From NCBI GenBank assembly GCA_042091495.1, contig JBELHJ010000006.1, forward strand, positions 1-64,000: a stretch of 64,000 nucleotides of DNA, written 5' to 3'. The translations under genes were made by a program, and so were the position numbers. The notes beneath the pieces are model-generated. The model was given only the letters and a program-made list of their open reading frames with translations, searched no databases and was not told the origin of the DNA. Source of the stretch: JBELHJ01 sp042091495. GTDB taxonomy: Bacteria > Bacteroidota > Bacteroidia > Flavobacteriales > Flavobacteriaceae. Positions 26,545 through 35,864 of the stretch are shown one piece after another (the first letter of the stretch is position 1; every line of letters starts with the position of its first letter).

Positions 26545-27393
26545 ATGTCTAATAAAAGTTATAAATGGAAGCATAAGCTTCATGAAATTATATATGAAGC
26601 AGACACAAAAGCGGGAAAACTTTTTGATGTTGTTTTATTAATAATTATAGTTTTAAGTGTATTACTGGCAATGTTAGAAAGCGTAGAGCATTTTAGTAAC
26701 AAATATGCTTTATTTTTTGACTATACAGAATGGGTAATAACTATATTATTTAGCTTAGAATATCTAGCTAGAATTTTAGTTGTAAATAAGCCCATAAAAT
26801 ACATCACTAGTTTTTATGGCATAATAGATTTACTAGCTACCCTACCTAAGTATATTTCTATACTTGTTTCAGGAACACAAGTTCTTGTAGTTTTAAGAGC
26901 ATTAAGACTATTAAGAGTTTTTAGAATTTTAAAACTTGCACATTATCTGGGTGCCTCAAATCATTTAATTAAAGCTATTAAAAATAGCAAAGCAAAAATT
27001 GCTGTATTTCTCTATGCTGTAATTATTATCTCAATTATTTTCGGAACTCTTATGTATGTTGTTGAAGGTGAGGAAAACGGATTTACTAGTATACCTAAGA
27101 GTATATATTGGTGTATTGTAACACTAACAACTGTTGGCTTTGGGGATATCACACCAATTACTCCAATTGGTCAATTTATTGCTTCAGCTATTATGGTTTT
27201 AGGTTATGGTATTATTGCAGTTCCAACCGGCATAGTATCAGCAGAATACATTAAATCTGATAAGGATAATTTTAATAATACTGATAATGATATAAATTTG
27301 AATTCTCAACATTGTTCAAATTGCTCTGTAAATAATCACTCTGACGACGCTAAATTTTGTTATAAATGCGGCTCTAAACTTCATTATGAATAA
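26545..27393 (+). CDS. Voltage-gated-type K+ channel with C-terminal zinc ribbon
   Basis: A 282-aa six-helix ion channel. The first hydrophobic segments run from about residue 28 to 110. The S4-like helix has Arg every third residue (118, 121, 124, 127). The pore filter TVGFGD at 196-201 fits K+ selectivity, and a final hydrophobic helix spans 208-232. The tail carries Cys257, Cys260, Cys272 and Cys275 in CSNC and CYKC, a zinc ribbon not found in the standard KvAP-like channels. The last 8 bases overlap the start of miaA. Confidence 0.9.
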   Translation: MSNKSYKWKHKLHEIIYEADTKAGKLFDVVLLIIIVLSVLLAMLESVEHFSNKYALFFDYTEWVITILFSLEYLARILVVNKPIKYITSFYGIIDLLATLPKYISILVSGTQVLVVLRALRLLRVFRILKLAHYLGASNHLIKAIKNSKAKIAVFLYAVIIISIIFGTLMYVVEGEENGFTSIPKSIYWCIVTLTTVGFGDITPITPIGQFIASAIMVLGYGIIAVPTGIVSAEYIKSDKDNFNNTDNDINLNSQHCSNCSVNNHSDDAKFCYKCGSKLHYE

Positions 27394-28297
27394 CAAATTA
27401 CTAATATCTATTGTAGGACCTACAGCCATTGGTAAAACGAGTTTAAGTATTAAGTTAGCGCAGCACTTTAATACCAGTATTATTTCATGTGATTCCCGTC
27501 AGTTTTACAAAGAAATGCAAATTGGTACTGCCGCGCCTACTCCTGTCGAACTCAAGGCTATTAGACATTATTTTATACATAATAAATCAGTAAAGGACAA
27601 CTATACGGTTGGTCAATTTGAATTGGAAGCTATAGATACATTAAATCAATTATTTTTAAATAATGATGTTGTTATAATGGCAGGTGGTTCTGGCTTGTAT
27701 GTCAATGCTGTAGTTGAGGGGTTAGATGAATTTCCTGACATTAGTTCGGAAATTAGAGACAACTTAAATATTGAATTTAAAAATAATGGTTTGAAATCAC
27801 TTCAAGATAAACTTAAATCATTAGATCCTATTAGTTATGAAGCTATAGCACTAGATAACCCACATAGAGTTATTAGAGCATTAGAAGTTTGTATCGGAAC
27901 AGGATTACCTTATTCAAGTTTTTTAAAAAAAGAAAAAAAAGGGAGAAATTTTGAAGTTTTAACTATTGGACTTGAAGCTGAAAGAGCATTAGTCTATGAA
28001 AGAATAAATCTAAGGGTTGATCAAATGATTGAAGAAGGTTTATTAAATGAAGTTGAAAAGCTGCTTCCATTTAAAAATCTAAATGCTTTAAATACTGTAG
28101 GATATAAAGAACTATTTAAGTATTATGATGGTGAGTGTACATTGGATTATGCCGTATCTGAAATTAAAAAAAACACACGAAGATTCGCTAAAAGGCAATT
28201 AACTTGGTTCAGAAAAAACAAAAAAACAAATTGGTTCAAGTACAATACGCCACTAAAAGAAATAATAAAAGTTATTGAAAATAAAAAAACTCCTTAA
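27386..28297 (+). CDS. miaA: tRNA dimethylallyltransferase
   Basis: A 303-aa enzyme that adds a dimethylallyl group to A37 of tRNAs reading U-starting codons. The P-loop is GPTAIGKT (11-18). DSRQFYKEMQIGTAAP, AGGSGLYVNAV and TVGYKELF are family motifs, and RFAKRQLTWFRK is the C-terminal substrate site. It overlaps the channel gene by 8 nt, and its stop codon lies inside the terminator stem. Confidence 0.96.
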   Translation: MNNKLLISIVGPTAIGKTSLSIKLAQHFNTSIISCDSRQFYKEMQIGTAAPTPVELKAIRHYFIHNKSVKDNYTVGQFELEAIDTLNQLFLNNDVVIMAGGSGLYVNAVVEGLDEFPDISSEIRDNLNIEFKNNGLKSLQDKLKSLDPISYEAIALDNPHRVIRALEVCIGTGLPYSSFLKKEKKGRNFEVLTIGLEAERALVYERINLRVDQMIEEGLLNEVEKLLPFKNLNALNTVGYKELFKYYDGECTLDYAVSEIKKNTRRFAKRQLTWFRKNKKTNWFKYNTPLKEIIKVIENKKTP

Positions 28298-28315
28298 AAA
28301 GGAGTTTTTTTATTT
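28284..28315. terminator. Bidirectional terminator after miaA
   Basis: A 12-bp stem (28284-28295 pairing with 28299-28310), loop AAA, A-run before and T-run after. It also serves the convergent response regulator gene. Confidence 0.85.
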
Positions 28316-29017
28316 TTTGTTTATTACTAATCTAAAGCCTTCACCATGAATATTTAAAATCTCGACTAAGGGATCTGACTTTAAATACTTTCTTAGTTTA
28401 GCTATGTATACATCCATACTTCTTGATGTAAAATAATTATCATCCCTCCAAATTTTAGTCAAAGCAAGTTCTCTGGGCATTAAATCGTTTTCATAAATAG
28501 CTAATAATCGAAGTAACTCATTTTCCTTTGGAGATAATTTTACAGGTTCATCATCTTTAAATTTCAAAAATCTCAATTTAGAATTTAAATGAAACTCACC
28601 AATAACGAACTCAAATTGTTTAGTTTCTAAACCTGTATCAACAGTTTTCCTTTGCATTACAGCTTTAATCTTCATCAGAAGTACTTCACTATCGAAAGGT
28701 TTATTTAAATAATCATCAGCACCAACTTTATAACCCTTTAAAACATCCTCTTTCATAGCTTTAGCAGTTAGAAAAAAAATAGGTACATCTGTATTCTTCT
28801 CTCTAATCTCTTTAGCAAGAGTAAAACCATCTTTATAAGGCATCATAACATCTAAAATACAGAGGTCATAGGTGTCTTTTTTAAATTTTTCAAAACCTTC
28901 CATTCCATTTTTAGCATGAACCACATCATAATCATTCATTGCTAAATAATCACGTAAGATTGTTCCAAAATTAGGATCATCTTCTACTAATAAAATTTTT
29001 TTGTTTTGTACTTCCAT
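28310..29017 (-). CDS. OmpR-family response regulator
   Basis: A 235-aa two-domain regulator. The receiver domain has acidic residues at 13-14, the phosphorylated Asp56 in LCILDVMMP, Thr in FLTAKA, and Lys in DDYLNKPF. The C-terminal winged helix (~150-232) has the OmpR pattern LSPKENELLRLL and YIAKLRKYL. It lies one base after the sensor kinase gene, so the pair is one operon. It is similar in layout to the Bacteroides RprXY system; target genes are unknown. Confidence 0.93.
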   Translation of the reverse strand: MEVQNKKILLVEDDPNFGTILRDYLAMNDYDVVHAKNGMEGFEKFKKDTYDLCILDVMMPYKDGFTLAKEIREKNTDVPIFFLTAKAMKEDVLKGYKVGADDYLNKPFDSEVLLMKIKAVMQRKTVDTGLETKQFEFVIGEFHLNSKLRFLKFKDDEPVKLSPKENELLRLLAIYENDLMPRELALTKIWRDDNYFTSRSMDVYIAKLRKYLKSDPLVEILNIHGEGFRLVINKK

Positions 29018-29018
29018 A

Positions 29019-30608
29019 TTATTTTGGGTTTAAAGGCATTATTATTGAAAATTTACTGCCTCTTCCTTTTTCACTTTCAACTAAAATTTCAGCATTATGT
29101 TCTTTAATAATGCGTTTAACATAGGCTAAACCTAATCCATGGCCTTTTACATTATGCACATCTCCTGAGTGCTCCCTGTAAAATTTCTCAAAAATTCTTT
29201 TTTGAACCTGTTTACTCATTCCAGAACCTTGGTCACTAATGCTCAATATAATATTATTTCCTTTATTATAAGTATTTATGTCAATTTTTGGAGCATCGTT
29301 AGAATATTTAATAGCATTGTCAAGAATATTAGTTAATACATTGGTAAAATGAGAAATATTAATATTAACTGATCTTTCAATAGCATCTAACTTTGAACAA
29401 ATATACCCTTGCCTGCTATCTACAATAAGCTGTACATGATGAATTGCTTCTTTAAGTATGTCATGCATGTCTACATGTTCTTTTCGTATATCTAATTGGT
29501 TATTGTCCAATCGTGAAATTCTAAGAACATTTTCAACTTGAGTATTCATTCGCTTATTCTCATCTCTAATAATTTTGGTGTAGCGATCAACTTTTTCTTG
29601 ATCATTTATGATTTTGGGGTTTTTAATAGCATCTAGAGCAAGATTTATAGTTGCAATAGGTGTTTTAAACTCATGAGTCATATTATTAATGAAGTCTGTC
29701 TTAATTTGTGAAATTTTCTTTTGTTTGAGTAATTGATAAATTGCTGAGGAATAAGCTAAAATGATTACTAACGTAAAAATTATTGATAAAACAATTACCT
29801 TAATGATAGTTGATAATAAAAACTTAGCTCTGTTAGGAAAATTTACTAGAAGTGTATATGAAGATTGGCCTGAACTGTTATTTAAAATTGGAACAGCAAG
29901 AGTAGATGCTGTATTTATCTCAAAATTTTCTGACTGAATATTGGTTTGGAGCCCCTTCTGAAAAATTGCGAATTCAAAATTAATATTAATACCAGATGCT
30001 TTTAAATTTTTATCCAGCAAAAAACTTACCTCATCAACATCTAAACGCCTGTAAATTGGAATATCCTTGAGTATATCTTGAATTAAATCTTTAAAAAGCT
30101 TTTTGGTTACCTCATCTAATGAATTAAAGGTTTTAAATGATTTTTCAGTAGCGGTATTTTGGTTATTATCTAATTTTGAGTTTTGAATAATTTTTTTCTC
30201 CCTCTGACCGTATAGAAATTTTAAATTTAAGCTATCAATATCATCTTTGAAATACATTGATGGTACTTTATAACTCTGTTCTAAAATACCATTTCTGTAT
30301 ATAATAGTTTCATTAGTATCCTTAAAATTATTATAGATAATAATTTCTTTGATAGCGGATGTATCTGGAGTTTTAGAACTCCTATCAATCTCATTTAACT
30401 TATATAGGTTATTAATATGATAATATTCTCCTATCTCATTTTCTTCAATTTCTTTTGAAACCGCACTTAAAGATCTTTTAGCATTTAGGGTGAATTGTTT
30501 CTCTTCATTAATTAAAGAATTATTAATGAAATAAGCTTGGATTAAAATAATACCAATGAGAGAGAAACTCATCATTACTACTAGTACAACAAACATCTTT
30601 TTGCCCAT
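29019..30608 (-). CDS. Sensor histidine kinase
   Basis: A 529-aa membrane kinase. Membrane segments lie at about residues 5-27 and 264-290, enclosing a ~235-aa extracytoplasmic sensor domain. The HisKA motif MTHEFKTPIATI carries His312, and the ATPase domain has NAIKYS, DQGSGM and GHGLGLAYV. It is a partner of the response regulator just downstream. CAAAAATA at 30613-30620 reads on the minus strand as a perfect -7 box only 4 nt from the ATG, so this could be a near-leaderless mRNA. Confidence 0.93.
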   Translation of the reverse strand: MGKKMFVVLVVMMSFSLIGIILIQAYFINNSLINEEKQFTLNAKRSLSAVSKEIEENEIGEYYHINNLYKLNEIDRSSKTPDTSAIKEIIIYNNFKDTNETIIYRNGILEQSYKVPSMYFKDDIDSLNLKFLYGQREKKIIQNSKLDNNQNTATEKSFKTFNSLDEVTKKLFKDLIQDILKDIPIYRRLDVDEVSFLLDKNLKASGININFEFAIFQKGLQTNIQSENFEINTASTLAVPILNNSSGQSSYTLLVNFPNRAKFLLSTIIKVIVLSIIFTLVIILAYSSAIYQLLKQKKISQIKTDFINNMTHEFKTPIATINLALDAIKNPKIINDQEKVDRYTKIIRDENKRMNTQVENVLRISRLDNNQLDIRKEHVDMHDILKEAIHHVQLIVDSRQGYICSKLDAIERSVNINISHFTNVLTNILDNAIKYSNDAPKIDINTYNKGNNIILSISDQGSGMSKQVQKRIFEKFYREHSGDVHNVKGHGLGLAYVKRIIKEHNAEILVESEKGRGSKFSIIMPLNPK

Positions 30609-30674
30609 AATTCAAAAATAATTTATTCATCTAAAGCAGCTTAATCTTTAACCTTAACTTAACAATAAGGAAGC

Positions 30675-31256
30675 CTAAGAATTTAAAATTTGATGATTTA
30701 TCTTTTCAACTTGAGTTTTTAAACCTTCTATAGTTTGGTTATGTATAATAAAATCTGCAAGAGCACATCTTACATCATCTGAAGTTTGTTGTTCTATAAT
30801 TGCTTTAATCTGTTCAAGTGATCTTCTATCACGATTAATAATTCTATTAATTCGCTCCTTAGTTTCAGACAAAACTACAATTATAAAATCAAATTGATTT
30901 TGCATATTATTTTCGAATATAAGTGCAGATTCTTTGATGACATATTTTGTGTTTTGTCTTTTTAACCATTTTGAAAAATGGCTTTTAACTTCTGGATGAA
31001 CAATACCATTTAGATGTTTTAATAGTTTTTCGTTTCCAAAAACTTTTTCTGCAATAAAGGATCGGTTAATTTGACCATCTGTAATAGCATCTTTACCTAA
31101 AAGTTGTGTGATTTTAGACTGCACAGATACCGAATTATTCATTAGTTCTTTAGCAACGTCGTCAGAATTATAAACAGGAATACCAAGCTTCTGAAAAAAC
31201 TTTGCCACTGTTGATTTTCCACTTCCAATACCACCTGTCAAACCTACTACTATCAT
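30675..31256 (-). CDS. coaE: Dephospho-CoA kinase
   Basis: A 193-aa kinase for the last step of coenzyme A synthesis. The P-loop is GLTGGIGSGKST (5-16); NSDDVAKEL holds the catalytic Asp region, and NRDRRSLEQI the lid. The gene overlaps the upstream YbbR-like gene by 4 nt. CoaBC, which acts two steps earlier, lies 5.5 kb upstream on the same strand. Confidence 0.95.
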   Translation of the reverse strand: MIVVGLTGGIGSGKSTVAKFFQKLGIPVYNSDDVAKELMNNSVSVQSKITQLLGKDAITDGQINRSFIAEKVFGNEKLLKHLNGIVHPEVKSHFSKWLKRQNTKYVIKESALIFENNMQNQFDFIIVVLSETKERINRIINRDRRSLEQIKAIIEQQTSDDVRCALADFIIHNQTIEGLKTQVEKINHQILNS

Positions 31257-32221
31257 TTAAGAAAAATAAATTCTACTTTATCACTTGATAAACGAGCTTT
31301 TTTAACTGATTTAGGAATTTTTACCAATTCAGCAATCATAAAAGTAAAGTCTGAATTTAGTGTATCCTTGTAATCACACTCAATTTTAAAATTAGATGCT
31401 TGAAATTTTCCATAATCAGAAAGGGGTAAGTAATAGGTTACTGAAATATGCTTGGGAAAATAATTAATAGAAACATCTTGTGGTATATTTTTAATCAATA
31501 CTGGAACTTCAACTGTGCCTTCTGTAAATTTGTCAACCTCTATTTTGGTAATAACATCAGAATGTGACAATTTAACTTGTGTTTCAGAAATTGGAGGGAT
31601 CAGTTTTGCAACACCTTCAAAATCATTTTGTAATTTATTTAATTTTATGACTTCAGAATCAATATAATTGATAGTGTTGAGATCAATTTGAGAACCAACA
31701 ACAAGTACAGAATCTGGAATAGTTTTTTGAGGTTTTGCAAGATCGTATCCTGGCGAAAAAGTAATTACCGAATTCAATTTAACAGGAACTTTTTTTGAAA
31801 ATTCTTTATCATAAGCAATACTAATTTTCTTTGGAAACACATCAATAACTTCAATCTGCGATTTAAATACAGCTTTAAGTTTTAATTGATTTGATAAATA
31901 ATACCATATAAATTCATTTTCAATAGACTCAATATCTTTTCGAAAATCTATCTGTACATATTTTTTTGATAGCGTATTGTATAGGATCTCAAAACCTGAT
32001 CCTTTTGTTGTTACCGTTAAATTAAAATTTTTTGAGGGAGGAATAACTAGATCTAATGGCACATTTTTATATATGACACCTACTTTTGCAACATGTATGT
32101 AGTCCTTTGATAATTTTGTTACTATTAATAAAAAAAAAGACATTATTAAAAACAACAAAAAGACTTGAAACTGTCTTGATTTCATTGATTTTAAGTGTTT
32201 CTCTTTTGATTTTATACTCAT
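31253..32221 (-). CDS. YbbR-like domain protein
   Basis: A 322-aa protein with one N-terminal membrane anchor (about residues 17-37) after a basic stretch, then a periplasmic region that fits two or three YbbR-like beta domains. In Bacillota, YbbR/CdaR modulates the cyclic-di-AMP synthase CdaA; the role in flavobacteria is not established. It overlaps both coaE (4 nt) and the glycosyltransferase stop region (4 nt), so it is part of a coupled run. Confidence 0.75.
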   Translation of the reverse strand: MSIKSKEKHLKSMKSRQFQVFLLFLIMSFFLLIVTKLSKDYIHVAKVGVIYKNVPLDLVIPPSKNFNLTVTTKGSGFEILYNTLSKKYVQIDFRKDIESIENEFIWYYLSNQLKLKAVFKSQIEVIDVFPKKISIAYDKEFSKKVPVKLNSVITFSPGYDLAKPQKTIPDSVLVVGSQIDLNTINYIDSEVIKLNKLQNDFEGVAKLIPPISETQVKLSHSDVITKIEVDKFTEGTVEVPVLIKNIPQDVSINYFPKHISVTYYLPLSDYGKFQASNFKIECDYKDTLNSDFTFMIAELVKIPKSVKKARLSSDKVEFIFLK

Positions 32222-33222
32222 TTAAAAAAGAGATTAGGAAAAGCCTTTTCAGGAGTTATTCTTAATACATGAATATAATAGCTTGAAACTAAAAATCCTA
32301 AACCATAACCAAAAAACTGAATAATCGTTGCCCACATGGCTAGTACAGCTATTATTAAGTTTTGTGTCATTATTAAAGCAGAAAAAAATAATAGCGTAAA
32401 GTAAATGAGATACAAATACATAAACCAATGAAAATTAAAAATACCAGCTATTACAGATAAAATTAACCCTAAAAAGAAAATTGAAGGAAAATAGTAGGTT
32501 AATTTTGACGTTTGAGGATGCCAAAAATTAAGTATAGGTCTCACCTTTCCAAATTTATTGACTTGAGTGAAAAATTTATACCAAGAAATGCGTCTTTTGT
32601 GATAAACAAATGCTTCACTGAATAAATTAGTTTTAAATCCCAAATTTTTCAATCTGATTGAAAGGTCTGGGTCTTCACCTGGATGAATTTTTCCAAAACC
32701 ACCTGTTGCCTCAAAAGCAACTTTAGAAATTCCCATATTAAAACTTCGAGGTTCAAAACTATTGATTTGTCGTTTTGCACCTCTTATACCTCCAGTTGTC
32801 CAAAAAGAAGTCATACTAAAGTTTATAGCTTTCTGAATACTTGTAAAACTTGAATGTGCAGCATCTGGTCCTCCAAAACAATCGCTGAAATCATTTAATA
32901 ATTGCTTTTTAACAATTGCTAAATAATTTTCAGGAATCAGGCAATCAGAATCAAAAATCAAGAAATAATTCCCTTTGGCATTTCTCATTCCATAGTTCCT
33001 TGAGTCACCTGGGCCAGAGTTGTTTTTATAGTAATAGGATATATTTAAGACATCTTTGTAGATATCTATAATTTTTTCTGATGTAATATCAGAACCATCT
33101 TCAACTATTACTACTTCAAAATCATCTGAAAAATTTGAATTTTTCAAACTCTCTAATAACTCATCAATTTCTTTAGGCCTATTAAAGACCGGAATTATAA
33201 TAGAAAAACTAATTGAATCCAT
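32218..33222 (-). CDS. Family 2 glycosyltransferase, membrane-anchored
   Basis: A 334-aa GT-A glycosyltransferase with the start MDSISFSIIIPVFNRP. VIVEDGSD binds the sugar nucleotide, FDSDCLIPE is the metal-binding DxD region, and GGFGKIHPGEDPDLSIRL gives the acceptor-site ED. About three to four hydrophobic segments follow from residue 240. I use the ATG at 33222 because the longer frame from 33261 would read through the fabI terminator. The donor and acceptor are unknown; cell-envelope glycan or lipid is likely. Confidence 0.88.
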   Translation of the reverse strand: MDSISFSIIIPVFNRPKEIDELLESLKNSNFSDDFEVVIVEDGSDITSEKIIDIYKDVLNISYYYKNNSGPGDSRNYGMRNAKGNYFLIFDSDCLIPENYLAIVKKQLLNDFSDCFGGPDAAHSSFTSIQKAINFSMTSFWTTGGIRGAKRQINSFEPRSFNMGISKVAFEATGGFGKIHPGEDPDLSIRLKNLGFKTNLFSEAFVYHKRRISWYKFFTQVNKFGKVRPILNFWHPQTSKLTYYFPSIFFLGLILSVIAGIFNFHWFMYLYLIYFTLLFFSALIMTQNLIIAVLAMWATIIQFFGYGLGFLVSSYYIHVLRITPEKAFPNLFFK

Positions 33223-33249
33223 TGGGTTTAAATATACTAAAGTAAAAGA

Positions 33250-33273
33250 AAAAGCCACCAATAGAGGTGGCTT
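33250..33273 (-). terminator. Terminator downstream of fabI
   Basis: An 8-bp GC-rich stem (33266-33273 pairing with 33252-33259) is followed on the minus strand by TTTTTCTTTT. It lies between fabI and the glycosyltransferase gene. Confidence 0.75.
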
Positions 33274-33294
33274 GATAATGTTATTTTAGTTTAA

Positions 33295-34110
33295 CTACTC
33301 TTCTGTAAACTTTTCCATGATTGCGTCACTTACACCCATATTACTGAATCCTCCGTCATTATATAAATTCTGAAGTGTAACTCTCTTAGTTAAATCACTA
33401 AAAAGTGTCACAGTGTAGTTAGCACAATCCATAGCCGTTGCATTACCAAGAGGAGACATTTTTTCAGCATAATTTATAAAACCATCAAAACCTTTAACCC
33501 CTTGTCCAGCAGTAGTAGGTGTTGGTGACTGAGAAATTGTATTTACTCTAACTTTTTTATCTCTACCGAAAAAATAACCAAAACTTCTTGCTATACTTTC
33601 TAAATACGCTTTATTATCAGCCATATCATTATAATCAGGGAATACGCGTTGTGCAGCCATATAGGAGAGGGCAACAATACTTCCCCATTCATTCATAGCA
33701 TCAGCCTTGTATAATACATGCATTACTTTGTGAAATGACATCGCAGAAACGTCTGTACCTTTTTGAGTCCAATCGTATTTTTGATCTGTATAATGTTTTC
33801 CTTTTCTTACATTAACAGACATACCTATAGAATGTAAAACAAAGTCAATTTTTCCTCCTAAAATTTCAACAGATTTTTTTACAAGATTTTCTAAATCTTC
33901 AATAGATGTTGCGTCGGCAGGAATAATTTCAGAACCCGTTTTCTCAGCCAACGAAGCAATTTGACCCATACGCATAGCAATTGGAGCATTCGTTAAAACA
34001 AAGGTTCCTCCTTCTTCATGAACACGCTCAGCTGTTTTCCAGGCAATAGAATTTTCATCCAAGGCACCAAATATAATTCCTCTTTTACCTTTTAATAGAT
34101 TATATGACAT
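33295..34110 (-). CDS. fabI: Enoyl-[acyl-carrier-protein] reductase FabI
   Basis: A 271-aa NADH-dependent enzyme for the final reduction in fatty-acid elongation and the usual triclosan target. It is an SDR-like fold with the FabI-specific N-terminus KGKRGIIFGALDENSIAW, VLHSIGMS, and the Tyr-x6-Lys pair in YNDMADNK. The ATG at 34110 gives the standard start MSYNLLKGKR; a longer frame from 34143 adds untypical residues upstream of the -7 box region. Confidence 0.96.
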   Translation of the reverse strand: MSYNLLKGKRGIIFGALDENSIAWKTAERVHEEGGTFVLTNAPIAMRMGQIASLAEKTGSEIIPADATSIEDLENLVKKSVEILGGKIDFVLHSIGMSVNVRKGKHYTDQKYDWTQKGTDVSAMSFHKVMHVLYKADAMNEWGSIVALSYMAAQRVFPDYNDMADNKAYLESIARSFGYFFGRDKKVRVNTISQSPTPTTAGQGVKGFDGFINYAEKMSPLGNATAMDCANYTVTLFSDLTKRVTLQNLYNDGGFSNMGVSDAIMEKFTEE

Positions 34111-34140
34111 TTCAATTTTGTTTATGCAGTTAATTGAGGG

Positions 34141-34148
34141 CAAATATA
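34141..34148 (-). promoter_or_regulatory. -7 promoter element of fabI
   Basis: The minus strand reads TATATTTG, a perfect TAnnTTTG, 30 nt before the fabI ATG and just before the recN stop. No -33 element at normal spacing was found. Confidence 0.45.
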
Positions 34149-34152
34149 ATAT

Positions 34153-35805
34153 TTAATTCAATAATTGTTTAGCATGTTCTACAGCAGAATTGGAAATATT
34201 ACTTCCCGCTAACATTTGAGCAATTTCTTGAATTCTTTCGTCTTTAATTAATGGCTTTAATTGGGTTTTAGTTATTTCATCTTCATCATACTTAAACACT
34301 TTAAAATGAGATTTTCCTTTTGCAGCAATTTGGGGTAAATGAGTTATTGCAAATACTTGCATATGTTGACTCATTTCTTGCATAATATTCCCCATTTTGT
34401 CTGAAACCTCTCCAGAGACACCGGAGTCAATTTCATCAAACATTATGGTTGGTAATCGCTTGTACGCACTTAAAATAGATTTAACAGCTAGCATAATTCT
34501 GGATAGTTCGCCTCCTGACGCAACTTTATCAAGGGTTCCGAAATTAGAACCTTTATTTGCTGAAAAATGAAACTCTAATTTAGAATTCCCAAAGTCATTA
34601 AAAGAATCTTGAGGTATTATAGAAATTTTAAATCTGGCATTTGTCATACCTAAATTTGACAAAATTTCTTCTAAACGGTTAATTAAGTTTGGAATTATTG
34701 CTTGTCTGTTTTTATCCAGTTCCTCACTCAGTGATTTCAATTCAATGTTAACACTTTCTATATTTTTTTCACACTGTTTAATTAAATTTTCAGAATTAGA
34801 GGTTTGTTGCACAGAATTTTCAAGTTGATCCCTTACTAAAATCAATTCTTCAATGGTACTGCTTTGGTGTTTATGCAGTAAATTATTGATACTAGTGAGT
34901 AAACTCCCCAATTCATCTAAACGCTTTGGATTTGACGAAAAATGATCTTGTTTAGACTCTAATTCAGAACTCAAATCATCAAGTTCAATGAAAGTAGACT
35001 CTACACGGCTTCTCAATTCGTTGAATGCATCTGATAAAGAACTGAGTTTATTAAGTTTGAATTTTAACTTATTTAAATTAGATACTACTCCATAGTTTTC
35101 AACGTCTAAAATTTCTTTAGCTTCAGAAATTAAAAGAGAAAGCTCTTCTGCATTATTCAAATCTTTGTATTCAGTTTCAAGATCGGAAAGTGTTAGACTT
35201 TCTAAATTAACTGTCCTTAACTCATTTAATAAAAACAGGTTATAATCGTATTCTTTGGCTAATGTTAGTGCATTTTGATTTAATTGTTGTAATTCTATAT
35301 TTAATGCTCTAAAAGTTTTTAATTTATTTGAAAAAATATTTAAAATGTCAAAATTTCCAGATAAAGAATCCAACAAATTCATTTGAAAATCTACCTCAGA
35401 TAATTTTAATGTTTGGTGTTGTGAATGAATATCAATAAGTGCGCTACTAATTTGGTGCATGACATCTAATAAAACAGGAGTATCGTTAATAAAAGCTCTT
35501 GATTTGCCTGAAGGGAGAATTTCACGTCTGACGTGACTGATTACATCATAATCAATGTCATTATTATCAAATACAGCCTGTAAATTATAATTTGATATAT
35601 TAAAAACAGCCTCAACTATACACTTCTTAGAAGTATCTTTTATTACTGATAAATCTGCACGTTTTCCTAAGACTAATGATAAACCACCTAGTAGGATAGA
35701 CTTTCCTGCACCTGTTTCCCCAGTAATTACAGAGAATCCTGAAGTAAAATCAACTTCAAGCTCATCAATTAAAGCATAATTTTTGATTGTTAGATGGGTA
35801 AGCAA
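34153..35805 (-). CDS. recN: DNA repair protein RecN
   Basis: A 550-aa SMC-like ATPase acting in double-strand-break repair. Walker A is GETGAGKSIL (29-38). A coiled-coil interior spans about 160-370, and the C-terminal half has the signature SGGELSRIMLA and Walker B TIMFDEIDSGVSG. The start is TTG at 35805, giving MLTHLTIKNYALIDEL as in the family. A full promoter lies 22-51 nt upstream. Confidence 0.95.
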   Translation of the reverse strand: MLTHLTIKNYALIDELEVDFTSGFSVITGETGAGKSILLGGLSLVLGKRADLSVIKDTSKKCIVEAVFNISNYNLQAVFDNNDIDYDVISHVRREILPSGKSRAFINDTPVLLDVMHQISSALIDIHSQHQTLKLSEVDFQMNLLDSLSGNFDILNIFSNKLKTFRALNIELQQLNQNALTLAKEYDYNLFLLNELRTVNLESLTLSDLETEYKDLNNAEELSLLISEAKEILDVENYGVVSNLNKLKFKLNKLSSLSDAFNELRSRVESTFIELDDLSSELESKQDHFSSNPKRLDELGSLLTSINNLLHKHQSSTIEELILVRDQLENSVQQTSNSENLIKQCEKNIESVNIELKSLSEELDKNRQAIIPNLINRLEEILSNLGMTNARFKISIIPQDSFNDFGNSKLEFHFSANKGSNFGTLDKVASGGELSRIMLAVKSILSAYKRLPTIMFDEIDSGVSGEVSDKMGNIMQEMSQHMQVFAITHLPQIAAKGKSHFKVFKYDEDEITKTQLKPLIKDERIQEIAQMLAGSNISNSAVEHAKQLLN

Positions 35806-35826
35806 AGTAAACTAATTTAATCTACT

Positions 35827-35856
35827 CAAATATAATTCAAGTTAAACAGTCTTCAA
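35827..35856 (-). promoter_or_regulatory. Promoter of recN
   Basis: On the minus strand, TTG (35856-35854), a 19-nt spacer, then TATATTTG (35834-35827), the same arrangement as the ffs promoter. Confidence 0.65.
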
Positions 35857-35864
35857 CTAAAAAT

